NCBI GenBank assembly: GCA_016801845.1
Contig: CM028918.1
Location: forward strand, 21,564,001 to 21,628,000
Direction: 5' to 3'
DNA length: 64,000 nucleotides
Source of the DNA: Polydactylus sextarius
Taxonomy: Eukaryota > Chordata > Actinopteri > Polynemidae
In this document: positions 49,601-55,699 of the stretch, piece by piece
How the letters are laid out: each line of letters opens with the position of its first letter
How positions within the stretch are numbered: the first letter of the stretch is position 1
The notes under the pieces: generated by a model
Database searches by the model: none
Told to the model about the DNA's origin: nothing
What the model saw: the letters and a program-made list of their open reading frames with translations, nothing else
Made by a program: the position numbers and the translations under genes

Positions 49601-51266
49601 TGACACCTGGGGATGAATCCCTGCCCATTCTGAATATTCAAGCCTGCTCAGTCATCAACAGTCCAGTATCTCTGAGTCCTGAAGCTTTAAAGTTTCATTG
49701 GACGACTTCAATGAACCAGTTCAGATCCTCGGGGACCAGACTGCAGAAATATTCCTCTCAGAGTTTAATTAGTTTCAGAGTTTACTGGGTCTTGGGGTGG
49801 GAGGACAGTTGGAGTCCTCATCATGGACATCTTTGTCAGTAAATTATTTCTTTTTTTCAGGATCCTCCTTGACTCTGAAATGTCTTAATAGTTTCCAGAG
49901 ATAACCAAATGAAACCAGGTCAGGTGCCAGTCTGAGATAAAACAAGAAACTGAAGACAGCTGACGCAGTACAAAAGTGGAACCACCACAAAACCTTCAGT
50001 CTTTGTTACCCAGCAAGAAGGTGTCTGATGCTGTACCAAGTCCTAACAGATGTACAATGAAATCAACTTCTAAAAAACTGGTTCTAAAAAGCCATCAGAA
50101 CCATGGGCCTCACCTGAGAAGGTAGACTGCCCTCTCAATGTCATTCAGGTCTTCATCCACTGTCAGCTGTTCAATCTCCTCAGCCGTCTGACAGAAAAGA
50201 ATAGGGCCATCACTATTACTGAAGTACACAATCACATTATCAGTATTGTTACTGAAGTACACCAGCAGAGTATCAGCAATGTTACAATGAAAGCAATGAA
50301 AGTATTTTGGCTGTTACTGAAGTCCACTATCTAGATATCAGCACTGTCACTTAAGTCCTCCACAAAAGAATTCACAGTACCACACAGAGTATAAGAGTCA
50401 GAGTGTCAATGCTGTTACTAAAGGACACTATCGCATTATCAGGGCTGTCACCTAAGTACACTATAAAAGTAGAAGTTAATTTCTCTGTACCTCCACAGTA
50501 CAATGTACCTCCACAGTACAATGACAATAAAGATTATTCTATTCTATTCTATTCTATTCTATTCTATTCTATCAGCACTGTTACTAGTACATCAACATAG
50601 TATCAACACTGGTACTTAAGTACTCTATCTCTGTATAAGAACTTACAGAAGTCTACTGTCAGAGTATACAACAAAGTACACTATCATATTACACATGCTC
50701 TGGCCTATGCTGGTCTTGGCACTAATTTCTGGTAATATCTGAGTCCACCTATTGACCCATCTATTGACCATGGAACTGATCATTAGTGCAGTTCTGAGTC
50801 CATATTTTCTCAAGATCTATAGTAGTGATTGGCTCTGCTGGTAGAAGGACAGTCTGCCTCTTAACGTGTGAAAACTGAAAATTAAACAAACATATCTACT
50901 TTGTTAATTCAATACTGATCTTAAATGGATCTTAAATTCAACACAGACTGTCTGTCTGTCCTCTGTCTGCAATGAGACAGTTGGATAGACAGAAACTGCA
51001 TCATGCTGCGCAGACAGTGTCTCCCTCTGTTTCCTGTGTGGAGGCTGCTGATCTTCCTCTCAGTGACTCATACAGTCACGTTACCATCACCATCCTCTTC
51101 CTCATGTCTCACACAGCCTGTGTCCCACACAGCCCTCACCCAGCACTCACCCCCGCCAGCCCCTGTAAAATACCTTAAGACTCCTGCGTATCGGCCTCTC
51201 GATGAGGGCGAGCTCGTGCAGGTCGTCCAGAGGTGTGAACATCTGGCTGCTTCTGCTGGAGAACAT
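9038..51266 (-). CDS. ppp4r4: Protein phosphatase 4 regulatory subunit 4 (HEAT-repeat), 25 coding exons
   Basis: PPP4R4 binds the PP4 catalytic subunit, mainly in the cytoplasm, through an array of HEAT repeats. Coding exons in transcript order: 51174-51266, 50114-50187, 42980-43082, 42750-42897, 40193-40266, 39948-40054, 39751-39858, 37185-37306, 36978-37100, 36649-36791, 36411-36530, 30430-30507, 17507-17590, 16702-16875, 16502-16607, 16187-16334, 15966-16110, 15749-15787, 15587-15658, 15439-15502, 15230-15334, 14819-14909, 11515-11576, 11059-11407, 9038-9083. Phases agree at every junction, giving 925 aa (human about 873). Conserved pieces include EIEQLTVDEDLNDIERAVYL, FLTILQD, CQDVEFEVRVCMCRQLE, FLRYNRKQEQR, SYWNRLRFLD and the lysine-rich tail. 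The extra length is mainly a repeat in exon 24. Introns 2, 4, 7, 11, 12, 22 and 24 carry the mobile elements listed separately. Confidence 0.92.
9447..10806. repeat. Degenerate CCAGATTAACTGA minisatellite split by a Tc1 element
   Basis: Words like CCAGATTAACTGAT, CCAGATGAACTGAT and CCAGATTAAATGAT repeat every 11-20 bp at about 9447-9505 and resume at 10675-10806. Between them lies the Tc1 element. The two halves were evidently one array before the insertion, which lies in intron 24 of ppp4r4. Confidence 0.7.
9506..10674 (-). mobile_element. Tc1/mariner element, decayed transposase
   Basis: Terminal inverted repeats carry AGAATAATAGCAGT at the left and its near-complement ACTGCTATTATTTT at the right, each bounded by TA (9506-9507 and 10673-10674). 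On the minus strand about 9666-10019 codes the catalytic C-terminal part of a Tc1-like transposase, with FQQEHDPKHTSKW (the second catalytic Asp region) and QYTVKKVKHDGTNISHAMV. The N-terminal half is broken. An A-run of about 30 bp at 9537-9565 lies just inside the left repeat. Confidence 0.8.
11059..11407 (-). CDS. ppp4r4: ppp4r4 exon 24 with a tandem-repeat tail
   Basis: The acceptor TTTCATAG leads into DDSLRAS, matching human DDSFRTR. It is followed by about 75 residues built of DHR and DQR units (for example RTSTMDHRTSSVDQRDHR) that human lacks. The exon ends KLSI at a donor (AT then GTGAGT, 11058-11053). If the intron is retained, the same bases read ATG TGA and stop at 11055, giving a 911-aa variant ending RKLSM. 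At DNA level the units are imperfect repeats of roughly 27-30 bp. Confidence 0.8.
11577..12185. other. Intron 22 of ppp4r4, lower part, unassigned
   Basis: No exon or recognisable mobile-element protein was found. Simple stretches include AATCAATCAATCAATC near 12085-12102, an A-run near 12110-12123 and an AT repeat near 12173-12188. Confidence 0.5.
12186..13680 (+). mobile_element. Tc1/mariner element, decayed transposase on the plus strand
   Basis: An inverted motif pairs the left ATCCCCTGGACAAAATTATT (about 12307-12327) with the right AATAATTTTGTCCAGGGGAT (13498-13518). The right end continues to GCCATGACTGTATA near 13676. Frames at 12468-12671 and 12661-12867 code a helix-turn-helix N-terminal part (KRKKSKESSVAKIVEKHGQS and SICRDFKVPVSTVCNVIKKF) and then GHYGRKPRRTPLLAQRHKK. 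Frames at 13246-13485 cover the C-terminal region (SPDLNPI-like and WSKTYAERCQNLIHGYRK). Several frameshifts and stops make it inactive. A further CCAGGGGAT copy at 12192 suggests a complex or duplicated left end. Confidence 0.72.
13820..14531. repeat. Long imperfect inverted repeat (foldback)
   Basis: The left arm 13820-14129 and right arm 14235-14531 are reverse complements at roughly 75-80 percent by eye. Both contain CAGTGTTTAACAT, ATTACATTAG, GAGGACAATTAT (CGGAGGACAATTAT in the other arm), GAGGGATTGCT-like and TCTCCCATATCTGA-like words in mirrored order. The spacer of about 105 bp includes TTAACGCAGTTAATG. It lies in intron 22 of ppp4r4 and would form a roughly 300-bp hairpin in the pre-mRNA. 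It probably derives from a foldback DNA transposon or two opposed copies of one repeat. Confidence 0.75.
15125..15200 (+). mobile_element. Short L2-like LINE 3'-end fragment
   Basis: The words CTATGTAAAGTGCCTTGGGATAAATG and GAATTGAATC match the 3' end of the L2-like LINE seen whole at 43670-45960. The fragment is antisense in intron 21 of ppp4r4, just below exon 21. Confidence 0.55.
16702..16875 (-). CDS. ppp4r4: ppp4r4 exon 14 with an unusual donor choice
   Basis: The exon codes FSELLSALLLAEQKVSCSLR through to IFIILTTN, matching human LIPALTAAEQRAAASLKWR through FTIMMTNN. The human junction predicts a stop at AAT with a weak donor GTTGGC, giving a 94-bp intron before KVLPVQKEAARTF. A much better donor (CAG then GTAAAG) lies 48 bp further in the same open frame and would add 16 residues. 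It would leave an intron of only about 46 bp, so the weak donor was preferred. Confidence 0.7.
17367..17426. promoter_or_regulatory. Three X-box (RFX-type) motifs in a 23-bp tandem array
   Basis: GTTACTATGGTGAT (17367-17380), GTTACCATGGTGAT (17390-17403) and the perfect palindrome GTTACCATGGTAAC (17413-17426) start exactly 23 bp apart. GTTRCCATGGYAAC is the known RFX-family X-box. They lie in intron 13 of ppp4r4. Whether they bind RFX is inference. Confidence 0.5.
17731..17781. repeat. Near-perfect 51-bp hairpin
   Basis: GCCGCATATAGCCCC (17731-17745) pairs perfectly with GGGGCTATATGCGGC (17767-17781). An inner AAGGC/GCCTT extends the stem around a loop of about 7 nt. A partial copy, GATATGCGG, follows at about 17788. 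It lies in intron 12 close to exon 13. It could be a small MITE or a structured RNA. Confidence 0.7.
17840..18950. other. Intron 12 of ppp4r4, unassigned part
   Basis: No exon was recognised. A CAA/ACC-rich simple stretch lies at about 18560-18660. The remainder is AT-rich DNA without recognisable mobile-element proteins, and the short frames here have no family resemblance I can support. Confidence 0.45.
20536..21507 (-). pseudogene. hAT transposase, C-terminal part
   Basis: The 323-codon frame contains VRWL-type IRWLSRGGVLKRFAACLEH, SYLNTLNKNFQGKESTALQM and VFARDVQRGTFSHFPSLREF. It ends with the dimerisation-type segment FGVLSIFGSTYLCKQVFSSM. The linking stretch 21508-21666 still reads LHPPSRSTVRSDVPPECVEV in another frame. 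With one or two frame breaks the protein is otherwise long and well preserved, pointing to a fairly young copy compared with the LINE around it. Confidence 0.8.
21667..22473 (-). pseudogene. hAT transposase, N-terminal part (BED zinc finger)
   Basis: The 268-codon frame starts MSKSQKRKISEEKREFN and has a BED-type finger CLICDEKLSNNKKCNVERH with FQNKH. A catalytic-core start (FSIACDESSDANDIEQ) and LVSVSTDGAPSMRGAQKGF follow. This layout belongs to the hAT proteins domesticated as ZBED5/GTF2IRD2-type genes. The frame ends early at GFVNLF, where intact relatives continue, so a frameshift or stop at about 21667 separates it from the next part. Confidence 0.8.
24229..24255 (+). repeat. (TC)n microsatellite
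   Basis: About 13 uninterrupted TC units lie in the 3' region of the L1-like LINE. Confidence 0.9.
24431..25490. other. Intron 12 of ppp4r4, AT-rich, unassigned
   Basis: Strongly AT-rich. The word TGGGTGGGCAATTATTGCCTATT near 25226 resembles a hAT end (compare GGGGTGGGCAATTATT at 42511, complement). Palindromic ATTGCATATTTGCATATGCAAT-like DNA lies at 25330-25390. No coding frame is supported. Confidence 0.4.
25495..26860 (-). mobile_element. piggyBac-type transposon remnant
   Basis: Minus-strand frame 25886-26281 codes the piggyBac transposase core: DPAEDVFNDNKKGDAEDYHC, LSVDERMATKARNALKQYI, NKPTKWGIKLVLSDNAGYSV and DFNIYTGKST. Frame 25495-25737 codes the cysteine-rich C-terminal end (CVGNALPLYVRCVKCLCALL, in which several cysteines of the usual zinc-binding array survive). 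Upstream, 26456-26728 is acidic and proline-rich like piggyBac N-termini. Frames are broken between these parts. Terminal repeats and TTAA ends were not located. Confidence 0.7.
26892..28282 (-). mobile_element. Tc1/mariner element with long terminal inverted repeats
   Basis: The left end CACTGGGGGAAATAAGTATT starts after a TA. The left block to 27060 is mirrored on the right at 28178-28280 (GGGGATTAAATACTTATTTC and AATCAATTTATAACTTTTA are shared). The transposase is antisense and much decayed. The part at 27687-27878 reads RKVRNQPKTTQDELANDLKA, a helix-turn-helix segment of Tc1 type. The last bases of the right terminal repeat are missing. Confidence 0.75.
28555..30212 (+). mobile_element. 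Tc1/mariner element interrupted by unidentified DNA
   Basis: Plus-strand Tc1 words include GATGAGACAAAACTTGAAG-type, GTCAAGCACGGTGGCGGTAG (VKHGGGSVMVWG), ACAATCCAAAACACACTAGC (the NPKHTS region) and GACTTAAACCCAATTGAGAT (DLNPIE). The right end GCAAATACTTTTTCACAGTA is typical of a fish Tc1 family. Between about 29005 and 29625 the transposase reading is replaced by roughly 600 bp without family resemblance, so a second insertion or rearrangement split it. The left terminal repeat was not found. Confidence 0.7.
30430..30507 (-). CDS. ppp4r4: ppp4r4 exon 12, isolated between two large introns
   Basis: This 78-bp exon (VVKLLGSTVQVVHKELLVLL then QDDALE) matches human SKLLNSGVYLIHKELITLLQDESLE. 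It lies 5.9 kb from exon 11 and 12.8 kb from exon 13, in DNA otherwise made of mobile elements. Acceptor CTGTCAG and donor GTGAGA are good. Confidence 0.88.
30905..31125 (-). mobile_element. LINE 3'-terminal fragment
   Basis: The minus-strand frame 30909-31106 ends KMRSFFPQAVRLLN. It parallels the end HKNRFFPQAVTLLN of the LINE at 32250-34265 and carries a similar cysteine-poor, serine-rich upstream stretch. It is a short dead copy of a related jockey-superfamily element. Confidence 0.55.
31130..32054. other. Intron 11 of ppp4r4, unassigned
   Basis: No exon or recognisable protein remnant. A short (CT)n run is at about 31830-31844. The open frame at 31465-31752 has no motif I recognise. Confidence 0.4.
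32250..34265 (-). mobile_element. Jockey-superfamily LINE with an internal deletion
   Basis: Read on the minus strand, the 5' part (about 34260-33907) codes an AP-endonuclease start: SIHLANIRSLTNKMDELLLL and CFTDTWFSEHIPDTGLYLPG. The 3' part is the 265-codon frame described next. The element ends in a (GATTCT)n-type tail with CTTGGCCAATAAAGCTGATT (complement of 32261-32284), a tail also found at 42640-42695. Much of the reverse transcriptase is deleted. Confidence 0.75.
32629..33426 (-). pseudogene. LINE ORF2 remnant, open across an internal deletion
   Basis: The frame of 265 codons begins in the linker (NNNKPWSTAKLMMLRQAKEE, SVWRGLQDITSYRRPSP, LNAFYCRFDKPTF) and reaches RKAPGP, where reverse transcriptase should start. 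It jumps to the thumb (TNFLTDRRQQVRLGKITSST) and then to the C-terminal end LPSGRRYRSLYAKTARHKNR. The catalytic palm, including the YADD box, is absent, yet the frame is uninterrupted. It cannot act as a reverse transcriptase. Confidence 0.7.
34926..36199 (+). other. Intron 11 DNA with two uncharacterised protein-like frames
   Basis: At about 34926-35120 the plus strand codes an acidic piece (DLEQHEWSLRAHWPDIQKNV, SADLEHPSSPVMKTRHWVSL). At 35756-35962 a frame codes MSDFVVNFDLLGGLSLEEWW followed by a charged helix. The two may be exons of one transposon-borne gene of unknown family. No motif was recognised. The rest is AT-rich. Confidence 0.3.
36200..36350 (+). mobile_element. L2-like LINE 3'-end fragment
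   Basis: GGTTCTGTAGGTTTCTTCTT and GGGAGTTTTTCCACTTCACTG, followed by ACAAATAAAGCTGAATTGAC, are a diverged form of the 3' region of the L2-like family. It is antisense to ppp4r4 in intron 11, directly below exon 11. Confidence 0.5.
37629..37735 (+). repeat. (GT)n microsatellite, imperfect
   Basis: An uninterrupted GTGTGT run of about 24 bp grades into GTATGT, GTTTGT and GTGAGT variants. It lies in intron 7 of ppp4r4. Confidence 0.85.
38115..39288 (-). mobile_element. Tc1/mariner element with a LINE tail inserted in its terminal repeat
   Basis: The ends CACTCACTGGCCACTTT (left) and AAAGTGGCCAGTGAGTG (right) are perfect inverted repeats bounded by TA. The minus-strand transposase is well kept. 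38919-39188 has RKATVTQITTRYNQGMQKSI, a helix-turn-helix, and WKKVAWSDESQFLL with the first catalytic Asp. 38469-38873 has VQAGGGGVMVWGIFSWHSLG, YFQQDNAPCHKA and SPDLNPIEHLWDVVEQEI with the remaining DD(E/D) residues. A frame break lies between them at about 38880-38915. A foreign 212-bp piece (38134-38345) interrupts the left terminal repeat. Confidence 0.88.
38134..38345 (-). mobile_element. L2-like LINE 3' end inside a Tc1 terminal repeat
   Basis: Reading minus, the piece ends AAAGTGCCTTGAGGTAAATG then TATAAATACAATAAATTG and (AATTG)n, the 3' end of the L2-like family. It splits the Tc1 sequence CACTTT/ATTAGGTACACC, so it arrived after the Tc1. Its short length is typical of heavy 5' truncation. 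Confidence 0.8.
40470..42511 (+). mobile_element. hAT transposon remnant
   Basis: The right end is a hAT terminus (complement CAGGGGTGGGCAATTATTTT, ending at 42511), and the left begins CAGACCTAGGCATTTTAAGG at about 40471. Flanks GTTATGGT and TTATAGGT suggest an old 8-bp duplication. Plus-strand pieces are 41102-41350 (LRGITQDFKTVEELAAIRPM, LGLKWDKLVGVITDG), 41347-41754 (GLNHRQFVALLEEYENEHCD, VRWLSLGKVLKRFWDLKTDI) and 41751-42188 (KVFMRKLQFLSSQLQNNTLT). It belongs to the same ZBED5/GTF2IRD2-like hAT group as 20081-22743, but it is more decayed and lacks a readable BED finger. It sits in intron 4 of ppp4r4. Confidence 0.78.
42640..42695 (+). mobile_element. LINE 3' tail with (GATTCT)n
   Basis: ATACTTGGCCAATAAAGCTG followed by GATTCTGATTCTGATTCT is the same 3' tail as that of the LINE at 32250-34265, here on the plus strand. 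Confidence 0.65.
43316..43450 (+). mobile_element. tRNA-derived SINE head
   Basis: GTGCCCCGATAGCCAAGTGG TTAGAGCACACC is a good tRNA 5' half with an A box. The later part aligns loosely with the SINE at 7991. No clear target-site duplication was seen. Confidence 0.55.
43670..45960 (+). mobile_element. L2-like LINE, 5'-truncated, most complete copy here
   Basis: Frame 43680-44375 codes the fingers and first palm of a reverse transcriptase: TDWTDYLSSNDFMNFFSNKS, LLKKPTLDPGDLANYRPISN, DFQSGFRAHHSTETALVKV and LLDLSAAFDTIYHKILL. After a TGA, frame 44421-44741 continues with TAASHGVPQGSVLGPVLFIL. The YADD box is replaced by CADK. The thumb and C-terminal end follow with stops. A 3' region with AAAGTGCCTTGAGATAAATG and GGCGCTATATAAATGAAACT ends in (AATTG)n. 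It lies in intron 2 of ppp4r4 and is dead. Confidence 0.88.
46155..47581. mobile_element. Candidate non-autonomous DNA transposon
   Basis: The left GGCTGCACCCAAATACC (from 46155) mirrors the right end, whose complement is AGCTGCATCCGAATCCTCAG (ending 47580). TAGTAGGC and TACTAGTA words sit inside both ends. GCTGCATCCGAAT-type termini are common in fish non-autonomous DNA elements. The interior (A- and T-runs, a TATTC run near 47280) has no coding sequence. Boundaries and family are inference. Confidence 0.45.
48018..48310 (+). mobile_element. tRNA-derived SINE, diverged
   Basis: GGCCGCCTGGATAGCTGAGT AGTTATGGCA is an A-box-bearing tRNA head like those at 7991 and 43316. The pyrimidine-rich right part (CTTCAGCTTCCCTTCTTCCC) parallels the right part of the 7991 copy. 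Confidence 0.5.
48311..50113. other. Intron 2 of ppp4r4, unassigned
   Basis: No exon, transposase or reverse transcriptase remnant was recognised on either strand. The frame 49513-49842 has no motif I know. Composition is ordinary to AT-rich. Confidence 0.45.
50205..50700. repeat. Degenerate minisatellite with a (TATTC)n tail inserted
   Basis: Variants of ATCAGCACTGTTACTGAAGT ACACTATC recur with a spacing of roughly 40-60 bp in intron 1 of ppp4r4, next to exon 2. At about 50480-50575 the array is broken by CCTCCACAGTACAATG (twice) and ACAATAAAGATTATTC followed by an uninterrupted (TATTC)n run at 50533-50572. That is the tail of a small retroposed element. Confidence 0.65.
51174..51266 (-). 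CDS. ppp4r4: ppp4r4 first coding exon
   Basis: The frame codes MFSSRSSQMFTPLDDLHELA then LIERPIRRSLK and ends at a donor (AAG then GTATTT), matching human SLFGYMEDLQELTIIERPVRRSLK. The ATG at 51264-51266 was chosen because a TGA lies in frame 9 codons upstream. An acceptor (CTGCTCATCAG, exon from about 51317) suggests a separate non-coding first exon. A good donor (CTGTCAG then GTAAGC) ends such an exon at 52547. Confidence 0.85.
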
Positions 51267-51469
51267 CTGGTCCGGCTCAGATTCTGGCGTTCAGTGGTAC
51301 AGCATCAGATTGTAACCCTGATGAGCAGACGGGGTTGGGGTGGTGGTGGGGCGTTACCGACCGTTTCCAAAGAGATCTCTGGGGTGGGGGTAATTTAAAA
51401 AAGCTGATATATTGTAAACCTGTATAATTGTATTGTATATTGTATAGCTGATATAAACCCTGACTACCA

Positions 51470-52650
51470 CACCTCGGCACTGGCTGAGGTTCAGTTCGGC
51501 TCGCTTTCCCGAGCTGCGGTTATTTCACTAACGTTCCTTATCAGCATCTATTGAATGAACATGTCGGTTCGGTACCGTAAGAGCAGACAACAGGTCCTGG
51601 ACCCTGACCGGACTATAAACCCGTTTACATGAGCCACTCCCGCCTGCTCTGCGTGGAGGGGGGCGTCACACCAGACTCCGCTCACAACTCGCATCACTCG
51701 ATTTATTTCCTAATTAATGAGCATAAAATCCAATGAAACCTCATCCATCAGATACAATCCGGATCAGTTCCGTCTCCTCTTCAGTTCGGCGCTCACACAG
51801 CTCACCCGGTCTACAGCCAAAAATCGGACCGGTCCGGTCCCGTCCTTAACGCTGCTGAACTGCGTTGAAATTTCTGCTTAGCACTGCGTCTGTGAATCTG
51901 TGAGAAGCCTGTGGTCCGTTAGACCTCCGAAAATGGTGCTATAGAACCCGGTATCCGCCTGCTCTAGCTCCACCGACAACGTTATTTCAATCAAACGTTT
52001 GCGTGTGGATGCACAGAATGCGTCACGGTGCTCCGTCCGACAGTAGCAAACTTCTTACTTCATCGGTTTATAAAAAAAAAAAAAGCCTCCGTGGATCCCG
52101 GCAAACCGGATATTATCATCGGATCCCAAAGACCGTGGTACCAGGTTCCTGACGCTCTGCAGCAGGGTCTGACCTGGCCGGGCTGGAAAACGATAAAATT
52201 GGCAGAAATGTGAACAGAGCCTTGTTCGGTAGTAGAAAACCCGATGTCTTTGATTAATGACCTGCTGAAGCTACCTGGCTCACCGGGCTGGGACCGGGAA
52301 TGAAACCGGGGCAGAACCTAATATGGGCAGGGCTAACTGCCTGCAGTGCAGCTGTTTCCATGGAAACAGTTGGTGGTAGCCTGTGACCGAGCTCGTTTAC
52401 AAAGTTCAGATCCCGGACTGAGCTGCTGAGGTTTAATGACACAGCGAGACCACCCGTAGTTCATGGTCCGAACTCATGGGGGCAACATTGAGACACACAC
52501 TACTCCAACGAGAACCATCCTCCACCTGCTCACCTGACCTGCTTACCTGACAGAAAATGGCCGACTCCCAATCAACAGCAGTGATCAGGAAGTGAAGTTA
52601 TCTAAGCTCCGCCCATATACCTTGCCCGACCAATCAGAAGTCAGGTTCAT
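51470..52650 (-). promoter_or_regulatory. ppp4r4 promoter and CpG-rich 5' region
   Basis: CpG dinucleotides are clearly denser at 51480-52250 than in the rest of the locus. A candidate untranslated exon ends at 52547. Just upstream are AAAATGGCCGAC (similar to a YY1 site, 52554-52565), a GC box CTCCGCCC (52607-52614) and a CCAAT box (52630-52634). This is a CpG-type, TATA-less promoter layout. The transcription start itself is inferred. Confidence 0.5.
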
Positions 52651-53699
52651 CTGTCAGACATGATGTGTCAGCCCGTTTTTATAACATAAAATTACTGATT
52701 GACACCAAAATGATGAGAAACATGAGCAAACTTCAGTTTGATAAGAACTAAATAACATGACAAAATCACTTATCTAACATGTTGTTTGATGTTAGATAAA
52801 TGATGTTGACCATCTGTCAACATGTAGACTGACAAGATGATCTGGCTCAGAAGGGCAGGGAAGCACGACTTAAACACATGTGGTGGGAGATAGGTGAAAA
52901 AAAAAAATAGGGAGGAGACATAATCACACAGGTGGGAAACTTGACAAGATATGGGTAATAGACACAGACATTTCAAAATGAAACAGGAAGGACACTGGAC
53001 AGGACAAAAACCAGACAACCTACACTATCAGACCCTGACAGTAGGGGCAAGGGCTTATGCCACTAACCCCACTGATGCAGGTGTTTTGGTCTCTGCAAGG
53101 AGCTGTGTGATCGTCTGATGTTGACTTACTATTACTTACTGTTAATGCCGGTAACAAGGCTGTTAACTAAGCAACAACTCATGGTTCGTACACCCATTCG
53201 GCACATCCACTGAAAGGGACATCAGTAGTAGTCTTTCACTTGCACGTCAATTGGCTGTTACCCAGTGTTAGAGCCATAATGGAAATAAGTAAAAATTATA
53301 TATATATAATGTTTATTTTTTTGAAGATTTGAAAGTAATGACTGTTGCCTATTTTGCCTATCTTAATCCAGAAGTTTGATATTATTTGGTTTATTGATAT
53401 CTGCATGTCATTACTCTGTGGAAGCACTAAGCGGCAGGAGTGATATAGAGGATCAGAGCGCAACAGTCTTTGACCGTGACTACATGGAAGTTATTTGATC
53501 TCCTGTGTGGATAAAAAGAAATTTTTATTTTTGATTTTTTTTGCAATTTCATTCCTGTAATTTTAACATTTTGATTCAGTAAATACTTGAAACTTTTAAA
53601 GAAGTCTCGTGTCAATGACTTAAGCTCAAGACCTGGTTGTAAAACGGAATATACGAAATGGCATCTACACTCAGTAACCACCAAAACTTAATTTGGATG
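52651..53699. other. Intergenic, no gene seen
   Basis: Nothing on either strand is supported as a gene. A TATATATATA run lies near 53299-53309. Composition is AT-rich. Confidence 0.45.
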
Positions 53700-54990
53700 T
53701 TACCACATTGTGGTTATCCAGCAGTGACACTCATCCAGAACCACACTTTTCAAAATGAGCCCACTGAATGCAGGCTTTCAGTTGGCCCACTCTAATTAAT
53801 GCATCTTGCCAGCGAAGTGTTCATTGCTCTTTTCAGGATCCACCCCACGGTGTCTTTAAGAGTCATGCCTCCAACTCCATTCCAAGGAGGACAGTCTGAA
53901 ACAAAAGACATGTACCTCATTAGTTATTTAAGGAATATAGCACGAGTGAGAGCGAGGACTGACTTAGGATTGATCTGATTAATGCATCATTTAACTCACC
54001 AAATTCTTCTTCTCTTGATTCTTTAACGTCTCCTCCAAACATTGTAGCTCCTCAGTAGTTGAAAGTGCGAGCCCAAAATGTGTTGGGTCTGCTGTGATGT
54101 CTGGAATTGCTTGACTGCTGGAGATTTTTTGAAGTTGCCCCAGGATAAGCAACTGCTGCTCTCTGGTAGGATCAAGTTGGATAAGGACCTCCTCCGCAAT
54201 TGCTGTAAGACACAAGAAAAAGCAGGCATAGCAGATTAATAGGAAAGCATGGTAGGTAGATGTGTAAGAGTAAACCAAGAGAGATCACTGTATAAATTCC
54301 TACCTGTCACAGCCTCCCATAAAAACTTGGTTTGTGTGTCATGTACTTGTGGGGTGTTCTAAAAGAAAAGAAAAAAGAAAAAGATGTTTTAATCTCATTA
54401 CACATATACCAGAGTGATTTTTCCCCATGAGCTATAGAATAAAGTTTTCTTACTTGATATCCAGTCCAGGCCTGATGACTGACTTCTGCCAGCTGCTGCA
54501 TGGGTTGGGGTGTCGGTAGGAGGTGTAGCCTATTGACTATGACCAGCTACTGGACTGTTGGCAGTGGAGACTGAAGGGGGAGAAGCCCAAGGACCTGCTG
54601 CGGAATGGTTTGTATCACAAGGAAGATCATCAGTTGTGGTATCTAAAATATGGCCTGTGGACCAAAAACCTTGACCAGCTGGCTGACAGCTCACCTACTC
54701 ACAAAGATGCAAGTGGCAGTTATATTAGCTTCACTCAGATGCTTAATAAAAGATTAATGGAAACCACTGTAACGGGCCTACCACCAAGAGATGGGATGCA
54801 GGGGGCTGGTGCAAGTGGAGTGTAAGATTTCTCTTCAGGTGGGGAGCAGCAGTCCTCTTCCTCCTCTTCGCTGCTGCTTAATATTCTTCTACAGCAGGGG
54901 CGATTGCTCTGAGACAGCAAGGAAAGCCAAACTTCCTCTGACATTTCACACACTAAATGGTCAAATATGCACTGTTGAATTAACATTAAA
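53700..54990 (-). pseudogene. DUF4806-like multi-exon gene remnant
   Basis: Minus-strand exon-like pieces appear in order. About 54960-54795 is acidic and serine-rich (RILSSSEEEEEDCCSPPEEK), and about 54545-54455 ends at a GTAAGA donor. About 54353-54302 codes NTPQVHDTQTKFLWEAVT, and 54000-54202 codes IAEEVLIQLDPTREQQLLIL and STTEELQCLEETLKNQEKKN. About 53895-53760 codes GGMTLKDTVGWILKRAMNTS LARCIN. The last two match the layout of fish DUF4806 proteins (a helix, then G-G-x-x-LKDTVxxILK). A stop follows ARCIN and the final junction phase does not fit, so it is probably dead. Such genes are often spread by mobile elements. Family call by memory only. Confidence 0.4.
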
Positions 54991-55039
54991 TTGGGATTGA
55001 CATTATGTCAAAACTAAAAGCATCCTAGAATGTGTTTAA

Positions 55040-55390
55040 AGGGGACAAAGTATACCTCTTTTAAACAACTTAGATTAGGTCTATGGACTATACAAAACAT
55101 GTTCATGAAGTTCTTTGCACAATATTGCTCTCACATAATGAGATCCCACTAGCTCTATTCTTTCAGTCAGTTTCAGTTTCAGTCCCTTTCAGAATACGCC
55201 GTTTTAGGGCTCTTTTATGCAAATGAGCTGTTGCTGACCACGCCCTATCCGTCCTATGTATACGCTACACATGAAAATGGCAGAAAACAGAGGCACTATC
55301 CAGCCCTACATTTATGACTTCAAGTCGGACCCAGAGGAAGAGAAAGAGGAGCCACCTGCACAAACACCACTAACACAGTAAATGGTTTCT
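55040..55390 (+). mobile_element. Possible 5' end of a transposon-borne gene
   Basis: TTTAAAGGGGACAAAGTATAC and TTATGCAAATGAGCTG (with an ATGCAAAT octamer) precede an ATG at 55271-55279. The short acidic frame MAENRGTIQPYIYDFKSDPE EEKEEPP ends at a donor-like CACA/GTAAAT. The phrase resembles first exons of a family of fish transposon-carried genes. No further exons were found. Weak evidence. Confidence 0.3.
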
Positions 55391-55699
55391 GAATGGTTTG
55401 TCAGCTTTTTAAATCAACTTATGTGTTGTTACCATCACTGTCTCTCCTTAGTCCTACTAAAATCAGGATAGGCCTCTGTCCTGTGTAGCTTATTACAACG
55501 TAAACTATGTAATGTTTATTAATTTTTGTAACATAATGCCATTCCCTTTACAATATTTAATATTTGCTTGCATTTGGGTCCAGGAGGCAGACACCCTTTC
55601 TACATTTAAGTTTAGACTAAAATTTTCCTTTATAATAAAGCCTATAGTTAAGGATGGTCCAGGTGGGACATGGACCCACCTCAACCATCCTTTAGTTAA

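Noticed and set aside
49513..49842. 109-codon plus-strand frame in ppp4r4 intron 2
   Set aside because: No motif, no conserved neighbours and no mobile-element resemblance. Length is compatible with chance in a 7-kb intron.
52551..52595. Plus-strand mini-frame MADSQSTAVIRK with a good start context
   Set aside because: Twelve codons with no continuation; it overlaps the likely ppp4r4 promoter and untranslated exon.
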